64,000 bases of DNA from Xiphias gladius. Taxonomy: Eukaryota; Chordata; Actinopteri; Istiophoriformes; Xiphiidae. The notes under the pieces were generated by a model. It was not told the origin of the DNA. It saw only the letters and a list, made by a program, of their open reading frames with translations, and ran no database searches. Where the stretch lies: assembly GCF_016859285.1 (NCBI RefSeq), contig NC_053418.1, positions 25,614,829 through 25,678,828 on the forward strand, given 5' to 3'. A program made the translations under genes and the position numbers. Of the stretch, positions 48,190-61,115 are shown one piece after another. How positions within the stretch are numbered: the first letter of the stretch is position 1; each line of letters begins with the position of its first letter.

Positions 48190-51100
48190 CGTACATCAAT
48201 GCAAGCTTCAAAGAATAAAGGAGTGAACAGGAACGTATATACTTCTCTGATCCTTGTGGGACTCCTCTCCCATATGTAAAAGGACAAACAGGTATTCATA
48301 CACACAATGAAAAAAACGTGTAGTTTCTCGATTTTGAATCAGTCCTTGATAAAACAACTCCCTGAGCCTTCTCCATGAGAAAACAGGTGGTTTCTGCTTT
48401 TGCTGAGGTTTCCTTGGCTGCTGGCATTCCACTCTCTCTTACTTCAGTTACATAGTGTAATACACGGTCTAACAAGTCTATTCATGCTGTTGACATACAC
48501 AGATTGGCGGCAGCATTAAAGCCAGTTACCTGTAGGGCTTTGCTGTAGGGCTGCAGTGTGAACTTAGCTGTGATGTTTACATGTTTTGGGGACATGAAAT
48601 AAGCCTCAGGACAGTCCACAGAATATTGTTTGTCACTGAAAAAGGATATATGCATACAGACAGTATTTCAGTATTATTACTCGGTTCTTTGTCTGTTGTC
48701 TACAGGTTATTCTAAACAATCAGTTATAATCATTATCTAACCATTTCACTGTCTCACAGTTTGAAACAAATTCAGAGTCAGAGGTCAGAAATTAGTATGT
48801 GTAATGTGTCATCCTACTTGGTTTAATTATTCCCAATGTTTCTTTATCTACACTGTGATGAATTGCTCTCTTATCTCCCTTCATAAAAAGCAGGGACCAT
48901 GTGTCATACTTTGAATGTGCTCTGTGTTTAAATTGGTGAGATGTTGATAATTACACTACACTACATGCAGGATTAATTGAATTGGGTTTGCACGGTGGGA
49001 AGGCAAAAATATTACGCATCTCTCGTTCTCTCTGGTAGAATCAGGGCACAGTTTGTGTCAATCATTGATTCCCCATTGATTGTGAGGCTCAGCAGTAGAC
49101 GAAGACAGTTGAAGAACTGCACCACACTGAAATATTCACCTTCTCCTTCCCTTGCAGCTGCCGCCTTCACCATATCCTCCCGGTGATTTATGAAGGTAAA
49201 TTTTCCAATGCTGTTTGATTCCTGAGGGCGAGGAGCTGACCGGTCTTTCCCAAACATATAATCAAACGTATGCAAGTCAGACTAATTGGATACACTTGTA
49301 CATTTGGGACATTTGTGATGTTATGCCTTTAAATCAAGTGAGAACAATCATCCTGTGCCTGTCAAGCTGGCCTTCAGCTGACTAAACGGCTCCCAGAGGG
49401 CAGTGGGACCACCATGAAAAAATCAAGAGTGGGGCTGGTGTGAGACAATGTGCAAGTGCTTGACCTTCTATAGACTTTGATATTAGGGCATAATTCTTCG
49501 TATTACGTTTGCCAGTGGATAACAAATGGGCTGAAGGAAGATGATTTTATCAGGACTCCAGGCAACATTGCAGATTTTCTCTCAGCAGGTCAGTTTAGAT
49601 ACACCACAAGATGCTGAGAAAATCTGCAGGAGTGAGTTTAAAGGCCAAGGCTCGATACTCTCCCAAGCCACATGGTGTCTCACCATGCAGATAATTCAGT
49701 TTGATGTGCTGAGGTTTTAAAATAGCCATCTTAAAGCCATTAAAGCTTTATGCCACCACTCCAGTGGAATGAAGGCTTTTAATTGTCTGTCTCTGAAATA
49801 TTTTACAGAGATCAAGATTTAGAGAAATGTTTGAACAAAAGTGCTAGAGTCATTACTGAGGCAGTATACTCCATCAGAAGTGCTTGACAGACTGCTGAAT
49901 AACTATGCGGAGGTGAGAAACTAAGCAGAGCTTTCTTTTCGAGCCTAAGCCAACCCTTACTATCTGTGTTTTATTTCCTTTCAGGCACAGGAAGTTACCT
50001 GACAAACGGTATTTGATGTCAGAATGGCAGTTCTCAAAAGGAGATCTGAATGGGTGACTTGTCAGATTGATATGCATCTTTTCCTTTCCTTTTCTGCTCT
50101 GCAATCAGACTATAATGGCATTTCTCTGCCCCAAAACTGAGCTTTTCCAAAATGGCCTCCAGAGTGTGTACACCTGAAAACACTGGCTTACTGTTTCAGT
50201 GTATACAGGGCAAACAGAGCTTTTCCAAAGCAACGACTTGAACCAGCCCAGTGAGGGTAGGCAGCTGTGTGGCAATAAAGTTGAGACAACCTTTAGTCGC
50301 CTCTAACTTTCACTGTCATCACCCATTTAAAATGCAAAATATAGCAAAATACACAGCAGAGTTGTTGTCATTAACCTGGATTTATGTTGATTTATTCAGA
50401 TGTTGTCCAGACCATAAACCCTTGTTAGCTGGGCTGCCTGTCTCACTCCTTACCAAATGTTGGCGGTGATGCAGTTTTGTTGTTTACCAAGCGAAAAGGG
50501 AAGAACAGATTTAACTGTTTCTATGTTCTTCCGTTCTTTCACTTTGGACACTGGGCTCTACAAAAACAACCTAAAAAAGCTAATGTGGATGCAAATTATT
50601 TTCACACCAACATTTTTTCAAATCTAACTTAGACTACCAGGAGACTTGGCAGGCTGAAAGTGAACCACAGGAGCTCTCCTCCTTCTCATCAACTGCTGCT
50701 AAAAATGGCACATGGAGCACTGACCACCTTGTTGCTTCAGTGGAGCAGCTCTGGAAAATTCCCAGGTGTCAGATATGTGTTTATAACCCTCTCTCCCAAC
50801 CTGCCACAATGCTTTAATAAAGTTCTTACCATAAATAAAAAACATTTCTTAATCAGTCTGACAAGCTGTTACTGTGAAATTTTAATTGTTAATTTGTGGG
50901 TGTTTTTCTTGCCTTCCTCTTAACCTCATCCTCCTTGTGTTCACCTCCTTCTTGCTGCCTGTATCCTTCATTATCATAGTGTTTTGCAGATACACATTGT
51001 GCTCCTGTTATTAATTAAAGAATATTGCACTCCTCCCTCTTGACATTTAAGCAGGCTTTGTGAAAGCAAAATCATTATCCATCACTTTCCCCTTCCCTCC

Positions 51101-52075
51101 CTTCCTTTTCACTCAGCCTATCCTCAAAACTTGTGAGAGGTTTTTATTATCTTCATCTTTTTGGGACTCTATCTTATTTTGAGTGGGAGACTCTTTACGG
51201 CATGGCCAACAGTCACATCGTGTACTCTGACTGAGTTATAGGTGAGAGATTGGCCTCCCACCATGAAATGAGGCAGCCCACTTTTGTCTGGTATCATGGA
51301 GCAACACATACAGTAATTGTGTCCCTGATAAATGATTACTTGGACAGAACTCAATTCTTACACATTTGGTGATTTTTTTTTTGTTTGGCAAATAACAACA
51401 ATGGAAAAAGTCCTAGCCCAGGATATTTTAGCATCAATCTTTGTCTTTGTGTTACAAAGTAGTTTGCATAAGGCAAACCTTTTCTTTTATTTTTGATTCA
51501 GGCTTATACCTTAATCCAAAAACTGCTCACAATAGGCAAAAGTCACCTTTAAGTGTTTGTCTATATGCTGGATATCATTACTAAATTTGGCAAGCAGCTG
51601 AATGTCAGAGAGATCAGTCTCTGCTTTGATGAGAAGAACAATTGCTTCGCAAAAGATGCAGGTGAAGCTAATAATGATAGATGTTAAGCCTAGTTGTTAG
51701 TTCATTTTGACAAAATTCTTCTCCAGGCCTCCATTTCTGTCTGACTCCAATTATCACCTAAGTCCGACTCACAGCCCATCCAGTGACATTAGCTAAGAAC
51801 CAGGGCTCTTAGATATAATCTCACAATCAAGAGATTTGCTCTGCAGCATATTATATCTTCATTTCTGCAAGTCGTTACATGTTATCTACCACTCTTTTAC
51901 TCTCAAAAGCTGAACACTGGCAGTCAATGCAAATCCATTTTTAATCATATGATTTTTCCTGATATTGCTGACTTGTGTGTGGTTTCCTGGCTTTCCTGGT
52001 TTTCCTGAGATAAAATTGCACTGAAAACCCGTCAGTTAAAATAATATGCTTAAAACTGCATTGAACAATATTTTT
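48190..52075. other. Unique spacer, no gene seen
   Basis: No supported exon. Segments 49090-49200 and 49440-49800 are complex and non-repetitive, as expected for regulatory DNA, but nothing in the sequence alone proves this. Confidence 0.4.
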
Positions 52076-52079
52076 TAAT

Positions 52080-52400
52080 ATCAGAGGGGTTGGCGGATGA
52101 CTCCACAGCTGATTGTTTTGGTTTGATGGACGCAACTTCACCGTTTTGGTTCAGTGTTTCTGCTCTAGACGCAGCAGGCAGGAGTTTTCGGTGGAAAAGC
52201 TCTGATAAACCCACTGTGCACTACCTTGGAAGGCACCAAACGGCACACAGACAAAGATAGCAACTGGCTGGTGAACATAGTGGAGCATTTAGCACCTTAA
52301 CAGCCAGTTATATCCATCAGGGGTTTGTAAAGACTACAACAGGGCTAAAAGGAGAGTGAATATTGGACTTACATTAGTTGGTTTGTCAGAAAGATGACTC
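52080..52400 (+). repeat. Interspersed repeat, copy 2 (family shared with 3.3 kb)
   Basis: Aligned with 3340-3560: GACGCAACTTCACCGTTTTG, GCAGCAGGCAGGAGTTTTC, AAAAGCTCTGATAAACCCAC, GTGCACTACCTTGG and TAGTGGAGCATTTAGCA. It continues with AAAAGGAGAGTGAATATTGG and CTTACATTAG, which I recall as the family's right end. No coding frame is present. Confidence 0.65.
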
Positions 52401-54150
52401 CAAAATAAAAGCTAATGTTGCTTTGTGTCTGCTAGATGTGCAGAAATTCAACTGTTTGCTAATGTAGCTCGATGTAACTGAGTACAGCCGGACACCACTG
52501 ATACTGGCTTGCGCTTTCGTTTTCTAGGCTCAGACACAGTACTCTATGAAAGAGCAACAAGTTATTTTAGCACAATGGCTAGCTAGCTTGTTTGCCAAGT
52601 GCACTATTTCACGTGAGCAATAGCACGGAAAAATGCGTTACATCCACTTGACACATCTCATAGTGGCTTTAAAATAAGTTGCAGTATAGTATGGCAGCAT
52701 AGCCACGAATTGCTACAGTATTGCGAACAAATATACAGACACATCTGTCATGAACTAGTAAGTTTTCATAGCTACCACTAGCATTTACCCACTGAAAGAG
52801 GGGGTGCCTGTGGGCCATTAAACTTACACTACCAGATTCATGGCAAGTGGAAAAAAGCACTGCACAAACCCTGTTACTAACACATTTGCCACATCAACTT
52901 TATGAGGTGAAAATGGATCAGTATTGTGTTTTCAGCTTGTTGTGTTACATTCTGACTCACTAAAAACAGACACGTCCAATAGCATCAATGATGGCTCCAT
53001 TTAGCTGTTCCACTTTTAGGTCTCTGGTTATGTACATGCTAGTTCATTTGAAGGCTTAACAGTGAGCTGTACATGAAGTATTGGACTGTATTGAATCTTT
53101 CCTTGACAGCTGTACAGTCTTGTGCTGCTCCTCCTAAGGCACTGCACTAGTGATTTGAGAAAGGATGCAGTCAATCAAGGAGTCCATCAGTCCATCAGTC
53201 CAGCTCAATAACAACCATCCTCCTCCTCTCACTATATAGGATATAAAGAGCACGTCTACCTCAAGCTTCAGCCACATCATGAACATATAAACAATCCTGT
53301 CTATTTTATCTTTGTTAGATGTGTGCCAATGTGTAAGATAATTCCACGTACTTCCAATTTGGTTCCATCTGTTCTGCTTTGTTAACAAGAAAAAAATATT
53401 TCTTGAGAAATATAATATTTCAGAGCAGATACTATACTAAATGAAAGAGGAAGGCTTCCAATTTAGTTTTTTTTGGGGGGGGTCCTTCTCTGCCTCCACA
53501 TTATACTCTAGCATTAAATGTTTCATTTAGCCATGCAAAACTTTTTAAATTACTATAGCTCCTAACTTCTGCTTAAGAAAGAAAAAACAAGGCAAACAAC
53601 ACCACACTTAAGAACACTCAACACACAGAAACCCAGATGAAAAACTCTTATTCCCATTTCCCTTTGAACTGCGCTAAATTACTTGCAGGGATGGATAGTG
53701 CAATGTGTCCGCCCACAGACTCAACAACCAAATCCATCCCCAGTCATACAGGAGCCAAGTGTTGTTAGGCTTTGTGCTGCTGCATTTCTGTGTGGTTTGG
53801 ATTTGGATTAGCTGGGGCTTTCACTCTCCATCACTCAACTTATGTTAGCCCCTAGACCTCAAGTCAATTGCATTGACATTTCCAGCGTTCTGTGTGCTTC
53901 AGTACTGCCTTCGGGTGAGTGCAGATGCAATTAACAGGCACCTAATTTCATCGCCTCTGTGACCTTCTCTTGAAACATGCACTGCAAGGATTTGCACATC
54001 TTGAAAAGTCCTCAATTTTTAGAGCAACATTTGATGGGAAAGTGCATATAGATGAGCTTTTTTAAATTTTTTTAAACAAAATTTGCCTTGTGTGAAGTCC
54101 CGCCCAACTTCCTTGATCATGTTTTCTTTGTATCAAATCATTCATTGTTT
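52401..54150. other. Unique spacer, no gene seen
   Basis: About 53640-54000 is non-repetitive with a texture like conserved non-coding DNA. A G8 run lies near 53475. No exon was recognised. Confidence 0.35.
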
Positions 54151-54159
54151 CCTGTTTTA

Positions 54160-54560
54160 CTTTGTTACTTACTTCTCCTCTCATTTCAGTTCCTTCACTT
54201 CCTGCCCTTGTGTTTCCAGCCTGTGTGATTGCCTGCTCCGCCCTGATTTGTTTCACCTGTCCCACATTACCCTTCGCTCCCTACTGTATTTAGTCTGTGT
54301 GTTCCCCTGTCTTTGTACCCAGTGTCAAGCGTTCCAGCCTTTTTCCCAGAGTTAGATCTTCTGGTTTTTCTGATCTCTGCCCTGTTTTATGTTGATCTTG
54401 CCTTTGTCTTCTCCCTGCCTGTTTTGTCTCCCTGCCTGTTTTGTCTGCTTCTGTACCTGTGTACCAAACTGTTTGCAAGTAAAGAGGAGGTTCTGTCTCT
54501 GAGTTGTGCTATTGAGTTTTTTGCCTGTTTGCTCCAGTTGTTATACCTTGAAGTGAAAAA
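54160..54560 (+). mobile_element. Non-LTR retrotransposon 3' UTR-like fragment
   Basis: Pyrimidine-rich text with GATTTGTTTCACCTGTCCCA, TGTATTTAGTCTGTGTGTTC, CCCTGTCTTTG and repeated CTGCCTGTTTTGTCT, followed by GTTCTGTCTCTGAGTTGTGC, resembles 3' UTRs of fish L2/CR1-type LINEs. The long open frames here are low-complexity by-products. No reverse transcriptase is present. Confidence 0.5.
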
Positions 54561-56010
54561 AGCTCAGTTTGGAGCGACCACACTTGAGTTGTAACTTTTT
54601 ACTTAGCTATGAAAGAAAATGATGAAATCAAACCAAATGAAACAAACCAGAAAGGTGGAAAACAGGGGAAAGACTGTCATGGACAAACTGTTGTACTGTA
54701 TGGGGTGATCAGGCAGTTAGATCCTGCCAGGAGAAATTGTCCAGAGGGTTCAAACAACTGTACCAGCCTCATTCAGGTGAAAAGTAAGCATCCAACAAAT
54801 AATACTGGCTTTTTAAAAACCATTACACTGATCTTTCCCTTCCTTGCCTTTTTAGTTTTAGCTACTGAGTGCTACCAGAGCCCTAACCATATTATACAAT
54901 AGTTGCTATGGACTAGCAACGGGTAAGATACTATAAGAAAAAATAATTCAAAAATCCTGTGTTTTGTAGAACATCCTTGTTCAGCCTAGTGGTATGATTG
55001 GTCATGGAGGTGTCTCCTCAAATAACAGAATAACTACTGGCAGACATTGGTATATAGTTCATTTTAGGATTAAAATATCACAATTGTACATGATGAGTAA
55101 AAATATTACCTTGCTGGCTAATATCTTTTGGTTATTTGTCAGTTATAATCGGAGTTATTACTCTTTATGCTTCTACTTTCTTCTGTATGTTTTAGTGCTA
55201 CTAGTCCTACACGCTTGCAACCAGAAAAATGGTTCCAAAGTTGAAATGTTAAGCATGTTTAGCAGATCTGTGATATGACTTCTGTGATGATATCTTTAAT
55301 GGTTGATTTTATTTCATTATTGTTATGATTTTTAAAAAGGAATGGGATCCTATGGGAGTACAGACTCCACTTTATTCTAACCTACTCAACTATAAAAGCT
55401 TACTGCTCTGACATACCTGCAGTCACGGATTCCATTCATGCTTTAAAATTACTCACAAGACTTTGATCTTTCAACGTTGTACTGTGCATTTGCTAAATAA
55501 GTTTAGTTTAGGAGATTTCTACCTCCAAAGTGAAGGGTTTTACAGCTTTTTGGGGATTTCATCAGTGTGTCATGTGACCACCTAAAGTGTAGAGCAGGGA
55601 TTTTTGGAGAACAGAAAAAAGAATTCTACACTCCTCTTGGTCACACAGATTTATCTCTCTAAGCACATATTAGGCATCGAATGGTAGCCACAAGTCTCCT
55701 CTCTCTCATAATGTAAACATCTAACTGAATTGAGGTGTCACATTTGAGGTTTAAACCTTAATTGACAGGTAAATCACTGCTCTCATTCGCTCATTCGCTA
55801 CAATAGAGCAGCTTGCCAATTCTTAAACTTAAAATATCTTCCTTTGTGTTACGAATGTGCAAACATACCATACAGTATATTCTCATGCTCTGCTACTCGA
55901 GTTCTACCTAAAAATCCCAAATTCACAGCTAAAGAGCTTTATTCTCAAGGCAAATGCACTTTTTCCTCAACAAAATGGGAAGTTGAGAAGTTCAGCAGTG
56001 GTTCATGTCA
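54561..56010. other. Spacer, no gene seen
   Basis: AT-rich with only chance frames. A stretch near 55345 (GGGATCCTATGGGAGTACAG) resembles an arm of the 57.75 kb hairpin and may be a fragment of the same element. Confidence 0.35.
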
Positions 56011-56100
56011 ATGGCTCAGTGAATAGCCCTTCTGCCATGAGGATCAGTTATAGGGTGCAAGAGGTGCTGAGTTTGATCCCCAGCTTCGGTGAGAGAATGT
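56010..56100 (+). repeat. Possible tRNA-derived SINE head
   Basis: TGGCTCAGTGAATAG resembles an A box and, about 50 bases on, GAGTTTGATCCCC resembles a B box. The stem pairing needed for a tRNA is not evident. This is a weak call. Confidence 0.3.
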
Positions 56101-56819
56101 TGTTTGGACACAACTTGTTTTCTGTCTTTCTAAATTTAACAATTGTCTACATGAATATCGGTATTTCTTAAGAGTAGTCATATGCTCTTTTTCAATTGGT
56201 TGACTTGTTATGGTATTATGTGTCACTCCAACAGTGGGCTAGACTTCACAGATATTAAATTTATAAACAAAACAGTGGTGTGCCAGCCTTCTATTGGTGC
56301 ATTGGTGGCATTTCTTGTCACTAAAAGAGATCAGATTAGTAAGCAAACGGGTGTTGTGGTAGTCATTTGTGCAACTGCACTTATAAGTATGCTTAAAATA
56401 ATTAAATACTGACTTATAATAAAATACATCCCTCAACACATGCTGCTCAGTGAACATATTTAAAATATTTCACACTTTTCCAAACTCACAGTCACAGTTT
56501 TGCTCAATATGTCCGAAAATAAGGCAACAGCAGCAGAGGCAGCAATCGCATACATTTTCTTCAGGAAATGCAGATGTTCTAGTTATTTTCACTCTTTTCA
56601 GTAACATTAGCTGTATATATTTAAAAGATTTTTAAAAAAAATGGGGAAATCAAATCAGATTACAACAAGACTAAGAGTCTACAGCCATGTTAGCAGCTCT
56701 GTGTGCTGTTTAGCAGGTATATTGTTTATCGTGTTCACCATCATATCTCAAAGTACAGCTGAGGCTGATGATAGTGCTAGTGGAAAAGTTAAGGGATCAT
56801 AAACGTTATTACAAATCAT

Positions 56820-57060
56820 CCCAAGGGTTACATTAATATATGTAGCAAATTCATTTTATGGCAATCCATCCAAAAGTTGTGAAGATATTTCAGTCAAAGG
56901 TCTAGAGGTAAGGTCAGGGGATAAATAAAGTCAATAGGATTCATCCTGTGGGAATCATGAATGTCTGTATAAAATTTCATGGTAATCCATTCAATAGTTG
57001 TTGATATATTTCATTTTGGACTAAAGTGGTGGACCATCCCCAGAGACATGCCCAAAAATG
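56820..57060 (+). repeat. Interspersed repeat (family shared with 16.0 kb)
   Basis: Phrases CAATCCATCCAAAAGTTGTG, AGATATTTCAGTCAAAGG, AATAGGATTCATCCTGTGGG, ATCATGAATGTCTGTATAAA, ATTTCATGGTAATCCATTC and GACTAAAGTGGTGGACCATC are typical of a repeat I recall as widespread in teleosts. The first lines are partly repeated in the second half (AATCCAT...AGTTGT...ATATTTCA), giving an internal direct repeat. Confidence 0.65.
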
Positions 57061-57727
57061 TCATTCGCATCTTAAACATGATGAAGTGTGACTCAAAGGG
57101 AGTATGATCTCTTCCTAATCTGCAGCACAATCAGCAGCTCTTTTGTGTTTTCTCCTCATTTTTCGGTTCAGAATAAATAAGCTGAAGCTTATTCTGAGCT
57201 GTTCTCACAATTAGAGGGATGTGTTTACTGTAACTTGCACAATGCAGCGTTTTTTTGAAGCCAGAGACAGTACTTTATGCATGAACACATAAAATATGAG
57301 TGAAAAATCATCTTAACCCAATCTGCTCCTCAGAGAATTATTTAAGTCAATACAGACAGAAAATCGATAGAGAAAGAAATACTTTTCCCTAAAATTTTTA
57401 TGTAAGCATCCAGAAAAAGGATCTATCATATGGACCATTCTAACTACTGGATAGCATAAGTGTATAAATGTAGAGCTAAACACTCCTTTACCTGTACATT
57501 ACACAGGTATATAACATGCTCCCCCTTCTAGTTTTACCTCTAAATAAGTGTTTGGATAATATGGGTAAACCGGGAATTTGCTCACAGCTTTGTCTGACTG
57601 CTTGTGTTCCCATATCTCTTTAATTTACTTGGTAAATAAAATGTAATCATGTCTGATAGGTGAAATGCCCCACGTTGTAAAAACCTGGAATTGCCCTTTA
57701 AATCAAGTCAGAAAAAGGTAATTCTAA

Positions 57728-57811
57728 AAAAATTTTTGGAATTGTTGATCCTACGGGAGCTGACAAAGCTAACAATCTATACAGCTCCCATAGGATCTCC
57801 CTCCCAAAAAC
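57728..57811. other. Imperfect hairpin of about 80 nt
   Basis: Arms GATCCTACGGGAGCTG (57747-57762) and CAGCTCCCATAGGATC (57782-57797) pair with one mismatch around a 19-base loop. An outer pair, TTTTTGG (57733-57739) with CCAAAAA (57804-57810), extends the stem across an internal loop. The size suits either a microRNA-like precursor or a small foldback element. Confidence 0.45.
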
Positions 57812-57879
57812 ATACACATGCAATACAAATCAAAGCCATGTTCTGACACCTTCACAGTGTGTCTGTAAAAAATGCATGA

Positions 57880-60300
57880 ACTTCCATCCGGCCACCTCCA
57901 TTAGTGTTTAATAGCCTTTACCTCCACCTGGTCCGCGACCCGACACTCCATGTGGGCCCGTGGAGCCTCCTCTCATTAAGCAGAGGCCTGCAGAGCTCTG
58001 GCAATTAACTTCAGCACACTGACTGATAATGACTGGCAGTGCTTTGGTGACATCTCGAGCTGGGGGGTGCTGTGTGTGGAGGTTGTTCATTGTGAAATGC
58101 TCTTTGTAATATGCTAGCTAGCAGCCCCCCATAGTGATAATCACTGGTGCAGTCAATGCCATGGAGAGTAAACCACTCCATGAAAATATTACTGGAGGTG
58201 ATAGTTATGTGGTGTGTCAAAGCATGACGCTTTCCATTCAGCACTGATGAGAAATAAAGGGGAAAGTGGCTGCTCTGCCCTCCAGACCTGTTTTAGGCTG
58301 AGTTTAAGCAAATGTGACCTGTCCTGCAATGACCTGGTGCGCTTGCAGGGAAAGTTTCTGAATTTCTGTTATAGTCATTACAAAGTGGACAAACAAAGAT
58401 TCAGTTTTCATTTCCGTTTTCATTCCCAGGGCTACCAGGGTCATTATCCACCAACTAAATGTACTGTATGTCAGAGGAGGATTTGGAAAGATACACTACA
58501 ACAAACAGAAGACCTCTCTTTCTCTTGGGTTAGCTTGTGCCAACCAACCCTAGATCCAGTGGCACTACGTATTGCTGCATCTTTTTCATTGGTTTTGCTG
58601 AAAAGCTGAAACATGATAACTGGGGATTAATAATTTAGGAGGAGATGGCTATTAAAATATCTCCCATGGGCCTCAGTAATCACACTCATAGTTCTGTGCC
58701 ACTGCCATATTATAAAAAGGTAGTTCGTAATGGATGTATTGTGAGATCTGGATACTGGACTCCAAGATGGTGCCTATTCATCCCAATCAAAAAAGTTGTC
58801 TGTCTTGGTTTGCTTTGGTCCACTTGTGCAGCCCACTTCACATATACATTAGTATCTCTCCCAACTTTACATGGGGATGAAGCCATAGTCAAAGTCATAC
58901 ATAAAAGTTTTACAAGCCTCAAACCACTGTGGCGCACTTTAAAATATGTAAAATAATGGGAGAAAAATATATTGATGCTCTTAGAGAAATTCAAATGGGG
59001 CCCTTTTGCAAACTTGGATCATTTTTTAAAATCCAGACCTGGGTTTGATAGACCCCCCTACCCCTCATCCAGCTGCTTTGCTTCACCCTTGTTTGCTGTT
59101 GAACTCATCTGTGGTACATATGCATGAATTTCATCATCACAGTGCAGCTGTTGGCCACCATTGCAAAGAAATTAGTTTGGCACCATATATCGATGAAACA
59201 TTTAATCTTTTCCACTTGCCTACAACAATCCTTTGCTACTTCTGGAAAGCAATGCAAGAAGGTCACTAAAGATGCGAACATGGCATCACCTGGATTTTCT
59301 TCTTGCTGGAGAACAGATTCTGGTCTGACCACACACGAACAGCACAGCAGGTCAGTGGACACTAGGACCATCAACATACAATGGGACTTGGGTATGTAAG
59401 GGACTGTAAGAAAATTATTAGGGTGGGAGGAGGGTCAGAGAAGGGGGAGATTTATGAACGTATTTCTTTTTGCTTTAAGGAGGTAGTCTAAATGTTTCAG
59501 AGAGCAAGGGAGGTTTTTGTATTATGGTGTAACAATCAGACATTTGATCTCATACATATCTGGCTACAACATCATTTGATCTTATTCATCCTTATTTCAA
59601 TTATTTGGATATTTGGGTGGGGCAACGAACGCTGTCGGGTTCAAGTTCCTCCTTAGCCTCAAAGTGTTCAACCAGTGTTCCTGGTTCATTAATTTAGTGA
59701 CTTATGATTGTTAATTTATTAGCTCATGGTTCAAAAATAAAATAGTGGCTGGAATATTCAGTAAATTGTTCAGTTAATGTATTAAGGTTTATACTGGATA
59801 ACAGTCACACATCTTACATTTTTTATGGACTTTTACTTATCACAAAATTAATCATACCAATCCAATACTGTTTTATTATTTTAAGATGCAGCCGTTGCAA
59901 ATTTTCTCTTAGTCAAGTGGAGAGTCCAAACAAAATATTATTAACACTGTGGAGGATCTTGCTTTTTATAAAGTGAAACATAATATTTAGCCCCCTTCTC
60001 CAGTCCCTTTCCAAATTTTGAGGGAAACCACGGACTTGACTAGCCATACTGTAGGGGCTCTTCCAAAACTTCATATGAAGGTTAGTTGTTGAAGGCTAAC
60101 GCATTAATAATTAATACCCGCTAAAGCAAGATGTTTTTTCTGCATGCTGCGAAAAGGCCTCAGTTCAGTGTCACTTGAATTATTTGGATGATGCAGCAAG
60201 TCGAAGGAATTGAGCATAACAATAAAGCCTTTACTATAGTTTAGGGTTTACTGGAGACATGGTGGACTGAGATAAAAGTCTTGGGATGTAATGGATTAGA
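57880..60300. other. Unique spacer, no gene seen; 57880-58250 stands out
   Basis: About 57880-58250 is a complex, non-repetitive, G+C-balanced stretch of the kind often found to be conserved non-coding DNA. The longest open frame here (58214-58609, plus) has no family resemblance and no exon signals. The rest is AT-rich spacer. Confidence 0.35.
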
Positions 60301-60314
60301 CCTGTGGCTACTGC

Positions 60315-60317
<3 letters not shown>

Positions 60318-60389
<72 letters not shown>
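60318..60389. repeat. (CA)n microsatellite
   Basis: About 36 uninterrupted CA units. Confidence 0.95.
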
Positions 60390-60392
<3 letters not shown>

Positions 60393-61049
60393 AAGGACCC
60401 AAACTCACATGTGGGGGGAGCTTGTTGAAGATGGCTGCCCCACAGCATTTCATTTAAGACAAACATGATTCCAATTGAGGGAAATGACTATAAAACACAG
60501 CACTCAATACTAATACACCATAATAGATCTGGTGACAGAGATGAATGTGAGGGCGGACAATTAACTACTGTTCCTGGTTACAAATAGTGGCTGCATCATG
60601 GAGAAAAAGGAAAGGAAAGGATAAGAACAATCCACCCTAAGACACTTCAATACTGGCTACGCATGGAGGAATCTATGTCAAGATACGGGCAGAGGCTAAT
60701 GGAGTTTGACAGGAGACAAATGTTAGGTGTCCATCCCAATCTAAAGGTGTGATCAGGCTGAATGCAAAGTGGATTTTAGAGGTACCGTCAATGGAAAGAC
60801 ACAAGTAGACATGCAGAAGCAAATGTGCTTTAGAGAAATTAAGAAAAAATTCTGACAGAGTGCTAAGAGCTAAAGAGGAGAAACAGCATGCAGTGGTACT
60901 TTCTATGGGGCTACATAACTAGCAAAGCACATGGTTCTTTGAATGAAACATCTAATGAAATGAAATAATTTTATAAACCCCACAGTATCCTCATGATTTT
61001 TATCAGATGACGACAAATAATGCTTCAAAGAGAACAAGGCGTCTATATA

Positions 61050-61115
61050 TACACCCCAAAACACCTCAGCCATAACATTAAAACTGGTAACTGGTTTTAA
61101 TGTTGTGCACCTGTC
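61050..61115. mobile_element. Short inverted-repeat element relic
   Basis: AACATTAAAAC (61074-61084) and GTTTTAATGTT (61094-61104) are perfect 11-base inverted repeats around a 9-base loop. With the preceding CCTCAGCCAT they resemble ends of a fish DNA element I recall as carrying CAGCCATAACATTAAAAC. It looks like two ends joined with the middle lost. Confidence 0.45.

Noticed and set aside
54083-54594. Phe/Ser/Leu-rich open frames
   Set aside because: They result from pyrimidine-rich LINE 3' UTR-like sequence and not from a coding gene.
56010-56100. A functional tRNA gene
   Set aside because: A- and B-box-like words are present, but the cloverleaf stems do not form, so at most it is a SINE relic.
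58214-58609. 131-residue plus-strand frame
   Set aside because: It has no recognisable domain, repeat or flanking splice sites, and the length is within chance for an AT-moderate region.
60241-60453. Cys-Val repeat protein frame
   Set aside because: It is the translation of the long CA/GT microsatellite.
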